39,704 nucleotides of DNA from NCBI GenBank assembly GCA_947168485.1, contig CAMVLZ010000001.1, positions 1-39,704 on the forward strand, read 5' to 3'. The position numbers were made by a program, and so were the translations under genes. Origin of the DNA: an uncultured Bacillota bacterium. Its GTDB lineage: Bacteria > Bacillota_I > Bacilli_A > RF39 > UBA660. The notes under the pieces are model-generated. The model was not told the origin of the DNA. It did not search any database and was given only the letters and a program-made list of their open reading frames with translations. Positions 1 to 9,105 of the stretch are shown one piece after another (the stretch's first letter is position 1; each line of letters begins with the position of its first letter).

Positions 1-1719
1 ATAGAAAAATTCTATATTTTGAAATGGTAAATTAATTGCTTGAATATGATAATAAGCATTATTTTTTTGTTTAGTATAATGATAATCTCTTAAAGAATTA
101 GTAGTAAAGAATAAATTATTTTGATTAGTATCAGAATAATAATCTTTATATTCTTTTATAAAATTACTTATATCATACTTATAATATCCTCTTTTATCAG
201 ACTTAATATTATCAAGTACTCCTTTATATATTTGAGTATTTGCAATATGACGTTGTTTAGTTCTATTTTCATCTCCATATGTTACTAAGTTACCTGATAA
301 AATCATAATATACATAGAATTATTTTCTGGATAGTCACATACTTCATTTATTAGATTCTTCTTCATATATATTTCTATTTTACTATTAGGAGTAATATAG
401 ATAATATCTCTTACTTTCTTAATAATTTGAGATTCTAATTTATATTCATTATTATCTACTTTTAAAATAAAACTATTAGGATCATATATATACTTTAATT
501 TATCATCACTATTAATTATTTCTTCTAGAGTTGGATAATCATTATTCTTATTCTTAGGAATATATTTATCTTGATCATCTAATCTCATTTTACTAACATA
601 TTCATATACAAATTCATCATTATATTCATCTTTTTGATAATTTCTATCTTTATACATTTTTTGTTGCAACAGACAGGTATAACTCTTATTAGAATTATAA
701 TTATTCTTAACAAATGGGCATCCTGTTTTACATAAATATAAATATCCACAATTTGCACATTCATCATTAAATGGTAATTTATTATGATTTAAAAATATTT
801 TACTTGTAGCAGTATTAAGTATATCTTCTACTGAATCATTATAAATATTTCCATAGTAATAATCTTTATTCTTTTGACCTCTTACACATGAATATATATC
901 ACCATTCTTTTCTAATAAGAAAAACTTTTCTCCACAATTATCACAATTAGGACAATAACCAGGTCCAAATTCATCAAACCAAGGTCCATTTACTCCATAA
1001 TCTAAATCAGTTCCATCAAACTCAGAATGCATTCTATCATATAATATTAATTGTTCTTCTTCAGTTATATGATGAAGTATTCCATTAGAATTATAATCAA
1101 AACCTATCATAAAATTAAAATCATTCATATCTAGACAAGTATTTTTATGTAAATATTTTATATCATTAACTATTTCATCTAAATAAGAAAAATGTTCTTT
1201 AAAGATAGTAGCTGATACTTTCTTTTTATTTGGAATATCTTCTAATAATTTAATATTATCTACTATTTTATTAAGAGTTTTCTTATTACCTTTAGTTACT
1301 CTATATTTATCATGTAATGATAAAGGTAAATCTAGACTACCTGATATAGAGACATTATACTTTTTAATTGTATCTATATGTTTTTCTAAATCATACATAT
1401 TAGTTTTAATATGAGGAGTACCTATTTTAAATCCTCCATCTGTAATAATAGTTTTATTATCATTATAATAATCATAAATAAATTTAATTACATCATGAAA
1501 ATCTTTTTTAGATAAAGTAGTTACTTCTCCTCCATGTAATGAAATATTAAATGGAATAACATTACTTTCTTTAAACTTATTAATAGCATATTCTAATGTC
1601 TCTAATGGTTTATGAGATGTTTTTTCATCTATAGTATTATCTTCTAAATAACAATATTTACATCCCATATTACAGGCCATTGTAGGTACATATAATAAAT
1701 GTATATATTTATAATTCAT
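1..1719 (-). CDS. Radical SAM/SPASM-domain protein (peptide maturase or anSME-like), C-terminus cut by window edge
   Basis: The frame is open from an ATG at 1719 to base 1, at least 573 codons without a stop, so the ORF track missed it. AGGGGGATTAT precedes the ATG. The N-terminus carries the radical SAM cluster motif CNMGCKYC (CX3CX2C) after MNYKYIHLLYVPTMA, then an ISLHGGEV segment like the family's GGEP motif. From about residue 255 come SPASM-type cysteines: CPNCDNC, YSCVRG, ECANCGYLYLCKTGCP and a later SYTC, the ligands for auxiliary 4Fe-4S clusters. Such enzymes modify ribosomal peptides or sulfatases using S-adenosylmethionine. The roughly 150 residues after SPASM are unassigned. No peptide substrate is visible; it could lie left of the window. 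The family call is firm, the substrate unknown. It follows the LRR gene by 20 bases and may share its transcript. Confidence 0.9.
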   Translation of the reverse strand, partial: MNYKYIHLLYVPTMACNMGCKYCYLEDNTIDEKTSHKPLETLEYAINKFKESNVIPFNISLHGGEVTTLSKKDFHDVIKFIYDYYNDNKTIITDGGFKIGTPHIKTNMYDLEKHIDTIKKYNVSISGSLDLPLSLHDKYRVTKGNKKTLNKIVDNIKLLEDIPNKKKVSATIFKEHFSYLDEIVNDIKYLHKNTCLDMNDFNFMIGFDYNSNGILHHITEEEQLILYDRMHSEFDGTDLDYGVNGPWFDEFGPGYCPNCDNCGEKFFLLEKNGDIYSCVRGQKNKDYYYGNIYNDSVEDILNTATSKIFLNHNKLPFNDECANCGYLYLCKTGCPFVKNNYNSNKSYTCLLQQKMYKDRNYQKDEYNDEFVYEYVSKMRLDDQDKYIPKNKNNDYPTLEEIINSDDKLKYIYDPNSFILKVDNNEYKLESQIIKKVRDIIYITPNSKIEIYMKKNLINEVCDYPENNSMYIMILSGNLVTYGDENRTKQRHIANTQIYKGVLDNIKSDKRGYYKYDISNFIKEYKDYYSDTNQNNLFFTTNSLRDYHYTKQKNNAYYHIQAINLPFQNIEFFY

Positions 1720-1739
1720 ATAATCCCCCTAAATTAGTA

Positions 1740-3449
1740 TTAATTATAATGATATTCTTGTCTTTCTTCATCATAATAGAAATCTTCTTTATTATCATCA
1801 TAATTATAATTATTATTGTAATCACTTTCTCCATATCTATGTACAGTAGTTGGACTCTCTTTAAATGCTCTTTCATTTACATAAGTATTTCTTGGAATAG
1901 TTATACTAGTTAGACTAGGACATTGTCTAAAAGCAGATGATCCAATTTCACTTAATTGAGAGTTTTCAGAGATTATTACTTCAGATAGAGAAGAATCTCC
2001 ATAGAAAGCATGTCCACCTATTCTAGTAACTGTATCTGGAATAGAAATACTCTTTAAAGATGTACAATATTCAAAACTATCTCCTCTTATTTCACTTAAA
2101 TACTTAGGTAGTTTTACACTTTCTAAAGATTTGGCTCCATAGAATGTTTCTCCTCCCATTGTTGTGATTGAGTCAGGTAATTCAATACTCTTTAAAGATT
2201 TAGCATTGTAGAAAGCTCCTCCACCTAGATATTGTAGATTAGATGGAAGTCTTACTCCTTTTAGACTAGTACAATTCTTAAAAGCTTGTCCTCTTATTTC
2301 AACAATTGAATCTGGTAATTCAACTTTCTCTAAGAAAGGCATGTTAGAGAAAGTATTACCTCTTAGAGTAACTATTGGTTCTCCTTTATAAGTACTAGGT
2401 ATAGTTGCTGTTTTAAAATTAGTTACTCCATATATATAGAATCTTACTCCATAACCACCATTAGCTTGTTCATATATGATTCTTGGATTATAGAAGAATC
2501 CTAATGGTAAAAGGATTGCTACTAAAGTAGAAACTATAAATATAGGTAATGAATTATCAGGAATAAAACTTGATTTTACATTCATTACAATATTAGATAT
2601 TTTCTCTTGAGGTCTTGCTTTTATTTCTTTTGATAAATATTTAATTAAATTATATTTTCTAGTTAATATAAAGAATACTATTAATATTATTAATCCAAGT
2701 ATATATGTTCCTATAGGGAAATGGAAAAATATTAAAGATATATAGATTAATAATAATAAAGCAAATATTAAATTAAGAATCTTTTTTCTTTTTAATATAG
2801 CAGCTGGTATAAGTTTAGAATGTTCATCTATACCTGCTTTAGTCATTTCTTTTTTTAAGAATGTTTCTATCATTAAATTTTCAGATAATGAATACATTGG
2901 ATCATACATAGATGGTAGAACATACTTTGGTTGAACTGGCTCTTCTACTATGATATTCTCTTCTTTTAATTCTACTCCACATTTTGGACAAAATCTTTGT
3001 GTTGTTTTTAATTCAGTTTGACATTTAGCACATTTAGTTATTGGTTGAGTTGCTATGGTTGTTTTGGGTCTTGGTAAATAACTAGGTGTTGTACTATCAG
3101 GTTTTTTCTTAGTTATAGCTGATACTATAGGTACTACTATCATAACTCCTACAAATACAGCAATGAAATCAAAAAATGCTATTGCTGGTGTAACAAAGAA
3201 ATCAAAATATAATAGGAATACTGCTCTTATCGTAAATAGTATCCAGAAATTTCTTTTTCTATTTTCTGGAGCTGAAAGCATACCAGCTATTGGATCTAAT
3301 ACAAATAATGACATGTGAATTGAAACAAAAGCTTCTATAAATATTGCACTAGTTAAATCACTAATTTCCCCATCTGATGCAAAAACTAATACTGGCATTA
3401 ATAATAGTGTTATTATTCCTAATAATATTTTTTTTATTTGTTTTTTCAT
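1740..3449 (-). CDS. BspA-like leucine-rich repeat membrane protein with zinc ribbon
   Basis: The start is the ATG of MKKQIKKILLG at 3449, 15 codons inside the track ORF, because GAGGTAGTTGGT lies just upstream. The 569-residue protein opens with a signal-like hydrophobic stretch and about three membrane segments in the first 115 residues. A zinc ribbon follows (CAKC...CPKC), then two or three more membrane segments. The C-terminal half is a run of BspA/LRR_5 repeats of the type 'F.NC.SLK.I.LPDSI..IG..AF', about seven units, ending in a Tyr/Asn/Asp-rich tail. LRR_5 proteins are usually surface or adhesion proteins; a cytosolic zinc ribbon between membrane blocks is less common. Function is not known. 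A terminator of the upstream methyltransferase gene overlaps its promoter. Confidence 0.8.
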   Translation of the reverse strand: MKKQIKKILLGIITLLLMPVLVFASDGEISDLTSAIFIEAFVSIHMSLFVLDPIAGMLSAPENRKRNFWILFTIRAVFLLYFDFFVTPAIAFFDFIAVFVGVMIVVPIVSAITKKKPDSTTPSYLPRPKTTIATQPITKCAKCQTELKTTQRFCPKCGVELKEENIIVEEPVQPKYVLPSMYDPMYSLSENLMIETFLKKEMTKAGIDEHSKLIPAAILKRKKILNLIFALLLLIYISLIFFHFPIGTYILGLIILIVFFILTRKYNLIKYLSKEIKARPQEKISNIVMNVKSSFIPDNSLPIFIVSTLVAILLPLGFFYNPRIIYEQANGGYGVRFYIYGVTNFKTATIPSTYKGEPIVTLRGNTFSNMPFLEKVELPDSIVEIRGQAFKNCTSLKGVRLPSNLQYLGGGAFYNAKSLKSIELPDSITTMGGETFYGAKSLESVKLPKYLSEIRGDSFEYCTSLKSISIPDTVTRIGGHAFYGDSSLSEVIISENSQLSEIGSSAFRQCPSLTSITIPRNTYVNERAFKESPTTVHRYGESDYNNNYNYDDNKEDFYYDEERQEYHYN

Positions 3450-3474
3450 ACCAACTACCTCTATTCTTATAAAA

Positions 3475-3503
3475 ATTATATCACAAAAAAACACTAGTAA
3501 AAA
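3475..3503 (-). promoter_or_regulatory. Promoter of the LRR protein gene
   Basis: A -10 TATAAT preceded by TGA (extended -10) sits 17 bases from TTTTTA. The -35 region lies inside the terminator hairpin of the upstream methyltransferase gene, so the two elements share sequence. Confidence 0.55.
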
Positions 3504-3510
3504 CTAGTAT
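3484..3510 (-). terminator. Terminator of the rRNA methyltransferase-like gene
   Basis: On the minus strand the palindromes ACTAGT-TTTT-ACTAGT form an 8-bp stem with flanking pairs, followed by a T-run, directly after the stop codon at 3511. Confidence 0.8.
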
Positions 3511-4284
3511 TTATAATAATTCTATTTTTTTTACTAAGACATCTAAATCATTATTACTTATAGTTTCCATTTTATCTTCTAAGATAGATTCATCTATATT
3601 TAATTTAGTAATCTTATCTTTCGCAATATTTTGAGAACAATTTTCATATGATATTATTGCTTCTTTTAATGCATTTTTTATTTTCATGTTTCGATAGAAA
3701 AATAATTGTCTAATAATAAATCTTTTCTTATCAGTAATCTTATCTAATTTTATATGACTAAGTTTTATTATTCCACTCTTAGTTCTAGGTTGTGGTTCAA
3801 ATGAAGATGGTTCTATATCTTCTAGTTTTTCTACATTGAAAAATGAATTAGTAAGAAGAGCTAGTTTATTATTAGATTTATTCATAACTTCATCTATATA
3901 ATTAGATCCCATAATCATAGTTAATGTTTTAAATTTACATTTAATAACTTTGTTAATAAATGGTTCTATTATTGAATATGGAAGAGATGTTATTATCTTG
4001 TCACAATCAGGAATATAAGTATCTAATACAGATGAGTGAATTATTTCTAAATTAGAATATTTTTTCTTTAATTCTAATAGATAAGGTATTAATCTATCAT
4101 CTTTTTCTATTACAGTTACTTTATTAGCTTTATTTAATAAAATCTCAGTAATATTACCTTTACCTGGTCCTATTTCAACAACATGATCATCTTTATCAAT
4201 CATGGCATAATTAACAAAATCATCTATTATTTTTTTGTCTATTAAAAAATGTTGATCTAAAAAATCAGTATCATTTTCAAACAT
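3511..4284 (-). CDS. KsgA/Dim1/Erm-family rRNA adenine dimethyltransferase, divergent
   Basis: The protein has 257 residues from ATG 4284, chosen over an upstream GTG because GTGGTGATAAGT precedes it. DQHFLID near the N-terminus resembles the FL motif of the archaeal Dim1 branch. The SAM-binding motif is VEIGPGKGNIT and an acidic motif II (VIEKDD) follows. Motif IV, normally NLPY in KsgA or NIPY in Erm, reads SLPYSI, so the conserved Asn is replaced by Ser. FEPQPRTKSG matches the conserved 'F.P.P.V.S' block of the family. A housekeeping KsgA that dimethylates two adenines of 16S helix 45 is possible. The Ser substitution and the sequence divergence make an accessory methyltransferase equally possible. 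It stands alone between two terminators. Confidence 0.8.
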   Translation of the reverse strand: MFENDTDFLDQHFLIDKKIIDDFVNYAMIDKDDHVVEIGPGKGNITEILLNKANKVTVIEKDDRLIPYLLELKKKYSNLEIIHSSVLDTYIPDCDKIITSLPYSIIEPFINKVIKCKFKTLTMIMGSNYIDEVMNKSNNKLALLTNSFFNVEKLEDIEPSSFEPQPRTKSGIIKLSHIKLDKITDKKRFIIRQLFFYRNMKIKNALKEAIISYENCSQNIAKDKITKLNIDESILEDKMETISNNDLDVLVKKIELL

Positions 4285-4315
4285 ACTTATCACCACTTTT
4301 ATTTTAACATATTTA

Positions 4316-4347
4316 ATTAAAAAGACCGATTATTTTAATCGATCTTT
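4316..4347 (-). terminator. Terminator overlapping the 3' end of the histidine kinase gene
   Basis: AAAGATCGATTA-AAA-TAATCGGTCTTT followed by TTAATT forms a 12-bp stem whose T.G pair is allowed only on the minus strand. The last codons of the kinase gene form the 5' arm. Confidence 0.85.
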
Positions 4348-6666
4348 ATATTCTTTTACAATGTTTAGTACTTTTAAATATTCATTTGCGAGACGTTCGA
4401 AATTATCATTTACAAAAGTACTATCATTTTCTTTACTCTTAAGTTCATGTTCATAAGCAACATCTGCTAGATCATAGAAACCTAAGTATTTACAATCACT
4501 TTTTAATGAGTGAACATCTATGGCATAATTTTCCATATCATTACTTAGTTTTTCTTGCTCTAGTTTAGACCATTTATTTTCTAATTCATTAGAAAAATCT
4601 TCCATAGTCATATTATACATTTCCATATCACCTAGTAGTTCTAATGCTTTATCCATATCTACTCCATGACTACGTAAGAATTCTTCATCTGACTCAGTAG
4701 TTGGTTCAACTGGAATTGGGATATTGTTATTATCAATAACTGTATTTGTTTCATCAGTTGGTACTTCTGTAGCATTAGTTGGATAAGCATGTTCTACAAC
4801 ATGAGTACTTTCTTCCACAGGAACTGTGGATAGTTTATCTTTTAATAATTTATTAACAGCTTTAATTAAATCTTGTTTTTCTATTGGTTTAGCAAGATAT
4901 TCATCGAAACCAGCAGCTAGATAAGACTCTCTCATTCCAGCAATAGCATTAGCAGTTAAAGCAATAACTGGTGTATTAAAGTTAGGTAATACTTTTAATT
5001 CTTTTAATGTTTCAGTACCACTCTTCTTAGGCATCATATCATCAAGTAAGATTAAGTCATAAGTATTAGCTTTAACTTTATCAATACATTCAAATCCATT
5101 TTTAGCAGTATCAATCTTATCAGCATTAAATTTTTCTAGTAATTTAGAACCTACTTTAATATTTAAGTCATTATCATCAACAAGTAAGATACTAATACCT
5201 GTAAGATTAAGATTATCAGATACTTTTTCTTGTTCAATAACTTCATCTTTTTCTATCTTTTGATCTAACATTACAGTAAACTTAGAACCTTCTCCGTAAA
5301 CAGTATGAACTATTATTTTTCCACCCATCATTTCAACTAATTGCTTTGTGATAGCAAGACCTAGTCCAGTTCCTTCTACTGTAGTATTTCTTTCTACATC
5401 TAATCGATCAAACTTTTCAAATAATTTATTAATACTTTCTTTCTTTATACCTCTACCTGAGTCTTCAACAGATACAATAAGTTTACATATACCATTAGCA
5501 TTAATACAATTAACTTCATATTTAACATAACCATGTTCAGTATATTTAGCTGCATTACTTAAAAAATTAGTAACAATTTTCTTTATATTAGCATGATCTC
5601 CATATAAAGTTCCTGGTATATCAGGTGCGATGAAATATGAGAAATCTAATCCTCTTTCATCCATTCTAGGTTTAATTAATTTAGCTAAATCTTCAAATGT
5701 TTCTCTAGCATTATATGGTGATTCTTTAATCTCTAATTTACCTGCTTCTATCTTAGAAATATCTAAGATACCATTAACTATTTCAAGTAGTGTTTGAGAT
5801 GCATTAACTATATCTCTAGCATTAGTTTTAGCTTCTTCTAATGTTTTAGCCTCACTAACTAAATCAGAAAAACCAACAATTGCATTAAGAGGAGTTCTAA
5901 TCTCATGAGACATACTACTCAAGAAATCAGTCTTAGCAGCATTAGCTTTATCAGCCTCTTCTTTAGCGAGTTCTAGTTGTTGAACCATTTTCAAATCAGG
6001 ATTTTCTATTGTATGATACATTAAAAAAATCAATACTGTTTCTAGTGAAGTAGCTATAGTTATTTCTGGATGTTGTTGTTGAATCACTGTTAATGCTATG
6101 ACTAGTACTAGGAATCCAATAATTGGTATATTTCTTGTTGTTTTAATATTTTTAAAGTTAATTATAACGTAAATAATTACACCAATAGTACATATTGCGC
6201 CCATTAAATATACAAGATTTACACTTGGCCCATATGAATATGTTATTCCATTTTTACAGAATAAATCCATTTTAAGAAACAAAGCACCAATTGTAGAAAA
6301 TATGAATAAAATATATGATAATATTCTTGCATACTTAATAATCTTATAATCTATTTCTTTCTTATCTTGTTTCTCTAATTCTGCAACATTTATAACATAA
6401 TTCATAAATACTAATAAAAAGACTAAAAAATAAACTAAAAAACTTCTATTAACTAGTATTGTAAAAAAATTGTCAGTTCCCAATATATTTAATGTAATTA
6501 TACATAACGATTCTAATATTATTCCAATTAAATTTATTGAAACAATTACTCCAAATATTCTAGTTTCTTTAGTATCAATATGTTTTTTACAGAAAAATAG
6601 AATATTCAAAATAATAGAATAAATAATTGTAATTGTTAGAAAAGCCAACCCTATACTATATTTCAT
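4330..6666 (-). CDS. Membrane hybrid histidine kinase (7TM - HisKA - HATPase - REC - Hpt)
   Basis: The 778-residue protein starts at ATG 6666 behind AGGTGATTATAA. Residues 1-220 hold about seven membrane helices. HisKA follows with the phosphoacceptor in SSMSHEIRTPLN (His254). The HATPase domain has NFLSNAAKYT, DSGRGI and GTGLGLAI. The receiver domain starts at about residue 490 with LLVDDN and carries the acceptor Asp in LILLDDMMP (Asp542) and Lys593. A Thr/Pro-rich linker leads to a C-terminal Hpt domain with VHSLKS (His719). The chain therefore holds a full His-Asp-His relay and should pass phosphate to a separate response regulator, which is not in the window. The ligand sensed by the membrane domain is unknown. 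It is flanked by single genes with their own terminators. Confidence 0.93.
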   Translation of the reverse strand: MKYSIGLAFLTITIIYSIILNILFFCKKHIDTKETRIFGVIVSINLIGIILESLCIITLNILGTDNFFTILVNRSFLVYFLVFLLVFMNYVINVAELEKQDKKEIDYKIIKYARILSYILFIFSTIGALFLKMDLFCKNGITYSYGPSVNLVYLMGAICTIGVIIYVIINFKNIKTTRNIPIIGFLVLVIALTVIQQQHPEITIATSLETVLIFLMYHTIENPDLKMVQQLELAKEEADKANAAKTDFLSSMSHEIRTPLNAIVGFSDLVSEAKTLEEAKTNARDIVNASQTLLEIVNGILDISKIEAGKLEIKESPYNARETFEDLAKLIKPRMDERGLDFSYFIAPDIPGTLYGDHANIKKIVTNFLSNAAKYTEHGYVKYEVNCINANGICKLIVSVEDSGRGIKKESINKLFEKFDRLDVERNTTVEGTGLGLAITKQLVEMMGGKIIVHTVYGEGSKFTVMLDQKIEKDEVIEQEKVSDNLNLTGISILLVDDNDLNIKVGSKLLEKFNADKIDTAKNGFECIDKVKANTYDLILLDDMMPKKSGTETLKELKVLPNFNTPVIALTANAIAGMRESYLAAGFDEYLAKPIEKQDLIKAVNKLLKDKLSTVPVEESTHVVEHAYPTNATEVPTDETNTVIDNNNIPIPVEPTTESDEEFLRSHGVDMDKALELLGDMEMYNMTMEDFSNELENKWSKLEQEKLSNDMENYAIDVHSLKSDCKYLGFYDLADVAYEHELKSKENDSTFVNDNFERLANEYLKVLNIVKEYKDRLK

Positions 6667-6695
6667 TTATAATCACCTATATTACCTTCTATATT

Positions 6696-6701
6696 ATTAT
6701 A
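6696..6701 (-). promoter_or_regulatory. Extended -10 of the histidine kinase gene
   Basis: TGC-TATAAT lies 30 bases upstream of the start codon. The -35 is weak (TTTTTA) and overlaps the terminator of the neighbouring ligase gene. Confidence 0.5.
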
Positions 6702-6718
6702 GCATGTTATTAGGGCAA

Positions 6719-6746
6719 TAAAAAAGAGAATTTTATTTTCTCTTTT
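6719..6746 (-). terminator. Terminator of the AMP-ligase gene
   Basis: AAAAGAGAA-AATAAAA-TTCTCTTTT followed by a T-run. The stop codon TAA lies in the loop, so the coding end forms the stem. Confidence 0.85.
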
Positions 6747-8691
6747 GTTTTATTGATTCTTTTTGTTGATTTTTTTTCTTATACTCTGAGAATTCCATTG
6801 TATAATAATTATCATTTTCTTTAATTGGTACAATACAATCTGATAAATCTAGTGTCTTTAATTTTTTAACATCTCTTTTACCACTTCCTGTTAATGGGAA
6901 AGAATCTTCAATAATTCTAAAACATAAATCATTTCCAGTTTCTTTTATTAATTTTTTTGTTCTTTCATTTGCACCATATAAAGTTTTCTCTTTTCCTTGC
7001 ATTGCCTCTGGTTGAAATTCTATGTTTGCCACAAAAACATTTTCTTCCTTATTTTCTGTTACCTCACATGATAGAATGTTTTTTGTATCCTTTAATATTT
7101 TTTCTCTAAGAACAAATGTTGGTAAAATTTCTTCATCAGTTGGAATTCTACCTTTCATATGTAGTTTATTATAACTATCTAAATAACCATAAACTTTTAA
7201 ATCTGCCCATTCTTTTCCATTAGCATCTGTTATAAAAAAGTCTTTTGTTGCTTTCTCATTATTTTTATAATACTTCATAGTACATGGTGAATTAGCAACA
7301 ATTTTTCCAAATGTATTCTTTCCTAATGGTTTTCCATCTTTGTCTAAAACTGCTATCTCTACAAATGGAAAAGTGCCCATTCCTTCTTTATCTGACTTTT
7401 TGTCAAATTTTGATAATGGATTCTTATATGCTCTAAATAATGTATAAAATATAGAACCATGTTCACAATCTCCACCTGCTTCAGACATTTTAATTAGTGA
7501 TGAAGGTGTATGAGTTACTTTAATTCCTGCTTTTGCTTTTTTTATTGCTTTATTAATAAATTTTTCTTCATTTGCTTCAAAAGGTTCTCCACAAGAAAAA
7601 GCAAATATTAAATTATCTAATTTTAATCCCTTATATTTATCATCATATAATATTTTTTTCGCTGTATTTACCCAAAATGATTTTGTAGCAGCTACATAAT
7701 GTGGATTATGTGTCTTTAGTGATTCTATAAAATAATCTTGATCATAAATTGGTTCTAAAGCCAATTTTGCGCCTTGCATAAGTGAATCTGAAATAATGGA
7801 TAAAATATTACTGTTTGAATATGTTGGTATATGTGCTAAAAATGTTAGTGGTTTAAGTGTAAAACCTCCATTTAAATCTTTGTTGTGATATCTAGCTACT
7901 GTAATATAACATCTAGAATCATGCACAATTCCTTTTGGTCTTTTTTCGTTAGTAGATCCACTTGTGTATGTTATCATAAAATCATCATTTAAAGATACAT
8001 CTTCTAATGTTGATTTTTTATAATTTTTGCCTAGTGAAATAAAATCTTTTTGAGATAGTATTTTAGAATTAGCACTACCATACATTTCTACTTTACTATC
8101 AAAGGACTCATATTTTTCATCTATTGCTTTACTTGGATTGTAACCATTTTTTAAAGAATCTGATAAGGAAATCAAAACTATTTTTTCTATTTGGGTATTA
8201 TTAAATATATTTTTCATTTTCTCATAATGATTGTCTTCTAAAAATATTATTTTACTCTTGCTTTGTTTAATAATCTCTTCTATATAATCATTTGGAAATT
8301 TTGGCCCAAAAATATTAACAGAAGCTCCTATTTTACTTATTGCACCCATTATATATATTATTTCTGGAGTATTTGTTAAACAAACAGGAATTTCGTCTCC
8401 TTTGTTCACACCTAATTCTTTTAATGATCTAGCATACTCATCAATATGTTCAAACATTTCTTTATAAGTAATATTATTTCCTCTATATATTAATGCTATA
8501 TCATCTAAATTATTCTTATTTCTTTCATACAATTCTTGATACCAAGAATGATTATGATTTAATTCAATATCTTTTAATATTTCTTCTGTTGTTGGTTTCC
8601 TTTTAATTGCTGATTTAATGATCTTGCCAGCTTTAGTTTTTAATATATAACCATGTTCTTTTAGTATATTAATATTATTTGTTATATACAT
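6733..8691 (-). CDS. AMP-dependent acyl-CoA synthetase/ligase family protein
   Basis: Start at ATG 8691 (MYITNNINILK) behind AGGGGGTGTAGT, 12 codons inside the track ORF. The 652-residue protein has the adenylate-forming signature TYTSGSTNEKRPKGIVH at about residue 245. It also has a hinge region YGYLDSYNKLHMKGRI and a C-terminal Lys in the PLTGSGKRDVKKL block. These are core motifs A3, A8 and A10 of the ANL superfamily. Such enzymes activate a carboxylate with ATP to acyl-AMP and usually transfer it to CoA or a carrier protein. The substrate cannot be told from sequence. No carrier protein or condensing enzyme lies nearby, which favours a stand-alone fatty- or aryl-CoA ligase. Confidence 0.85.
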   Translation of the reverse strand: MYITNNINILKEHGYILKTKAGKIIKSAIKRKPTTEEILKDIELNHNHSWYQELYERNKNNLDDIALIYRGNNITYKEMFEHIDEYARSLKELGVNKGDEIPVCLTNTPEIIYIMGAISKIGASVNIFGPKFPNDYIEEIIKQSKSKIIFLEDNHYEKMKNIFNNTQIEKIVLISLSDSLKNGYNPSKAIDEKYESFDSKVEMYGSANSKILSQKDFISLGKNYKKSTLEDVSLNDDFMITYTSGSTNEKRPKGIVHDSRCYITVARYHNKDLNGGFTLKPLTFLAHIPTYSNSNILSIISDSLMQGAKLALEPIYDQDYFIESLKTHNPHYVAATKSFWVNTAKKILYDDKYKGLKLDNLIFAFSCGEPFEANEEKFINKAIKKAKAGIKVTHTPSSLIKMSEAGGDCEHGSIFYTLFRAYKNPLSKFDKKSDKEGMGTFPFVEIAVLDKDGKPLGKNTFGKIVANSPCTMKYYKNNEKATKDFFITDANGKEWADLKVYGYLDSYNKLHMKGRIPTDEEILPTFVLREKILKDTKNILSCEVTENKEENVFVANIEFQPEAMQGKEKTLYGANERTKKLIKETGNDLCFRIIEDSFPLTGSGKRDVKKLKTLDLSDCIVPIKENDNYYTMEFSEYKKKNQQKESIKQKRK

Positions 8692-8715
8692 ACTACACCC
8701 CCTAAATTGGTTGTT

Positions 8716-8744
8716 ATTATAACACATTTCTATTTATTTTTCAA
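8716..8744 (-). promoter_or_regulatory. Promoter of the AMP-ligase gene
   Basis: TTGAAA, a 17-base spacer and a perfect TATAAT lie about 25 bases before the start. A second possible set, TTGACA-17-TATCAT, lies about 36 bases further upstream (TTGACA at about 8775-8780). Confidence 0.7.
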
Positions 8745-8802
8745 TCTAATATAATGATAGTATTAAAAATGATATGTGTCAATTAAGTGTACATTTGTTT
8801 AC

Positions 8803-9027
8803 TTAATTTAATATACTACCATGTTTAGTGGTATGTGCAAATTTTGCAACAACCTCTTTTTCTACTAATTCTTCTTTTAAAATATCATTTATATGTCTTG
8901 AAATAGTTGACTTATTTCTTTCAAACAATTTTGATATTTGTTTAAGATTCAGCCATACCATTTCATCCTTCATGTTTACTTCAAGTCTTATTTCTTCATC
9001 TTCAAAAAATATAATTTCATTTTTCAT
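8803..9027 (-). pseudogene. RhuM-family (virulence RhuM) N-terminal remnant
   Basis: This 74-residue ORF (ATG 9027, AGGATAGATAAT upstream) matches only the start of the RhuM family: 'VWLNLKQISKLFERNKSTISRHI' followed by KEVVAKFAHTT. This is the helix-turn-helix-like segment that normally leads into a protein of about 330 residues. Here it stops at SILN, and no continuation is visible in the other frames before the next promoter. The large catalytic-like remainder is missing. It sits alone between the RluD-type gene and the ligase gene, which suggests decay of a once mobile or accessory gene. It could still be expressed as a small DNA-binding protein. Confidence 0.7.
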
Positions 9028-9076
9028 ATTATCTATCCTACTAAATATATACTCGTCTCATAGGAGGTATACTATT

Positions 9077-9105
9077 AAAAAAGAACTAAGCGTTTCTTAG
9101 TTCTT
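9077..9105 (-). terminator. Terminator overlapping the 3' end of the RluD-type gene
   Basis: AAGAACTAAG-AAACG-CTTAGTTCTT followed by a T-run: a perfect 10-bp stem. The stop codon TAG falls inside the 3' arm. Confidence 0.92.

Noticed and set aside
585-767. 60-aa ORF in the track
   Set aside because: Shadow of the radical SAM gene, whose true frame runs through it to the window edge.
8828-9100. Plus-strand ORF over the RhuM remnant, and other plus-strand ORFs in the prophage
   Set aside because: They are antisense to better-supported genes, lack ribosome sites and have low-complexity Ile/Leu/Phe/Ser composition.
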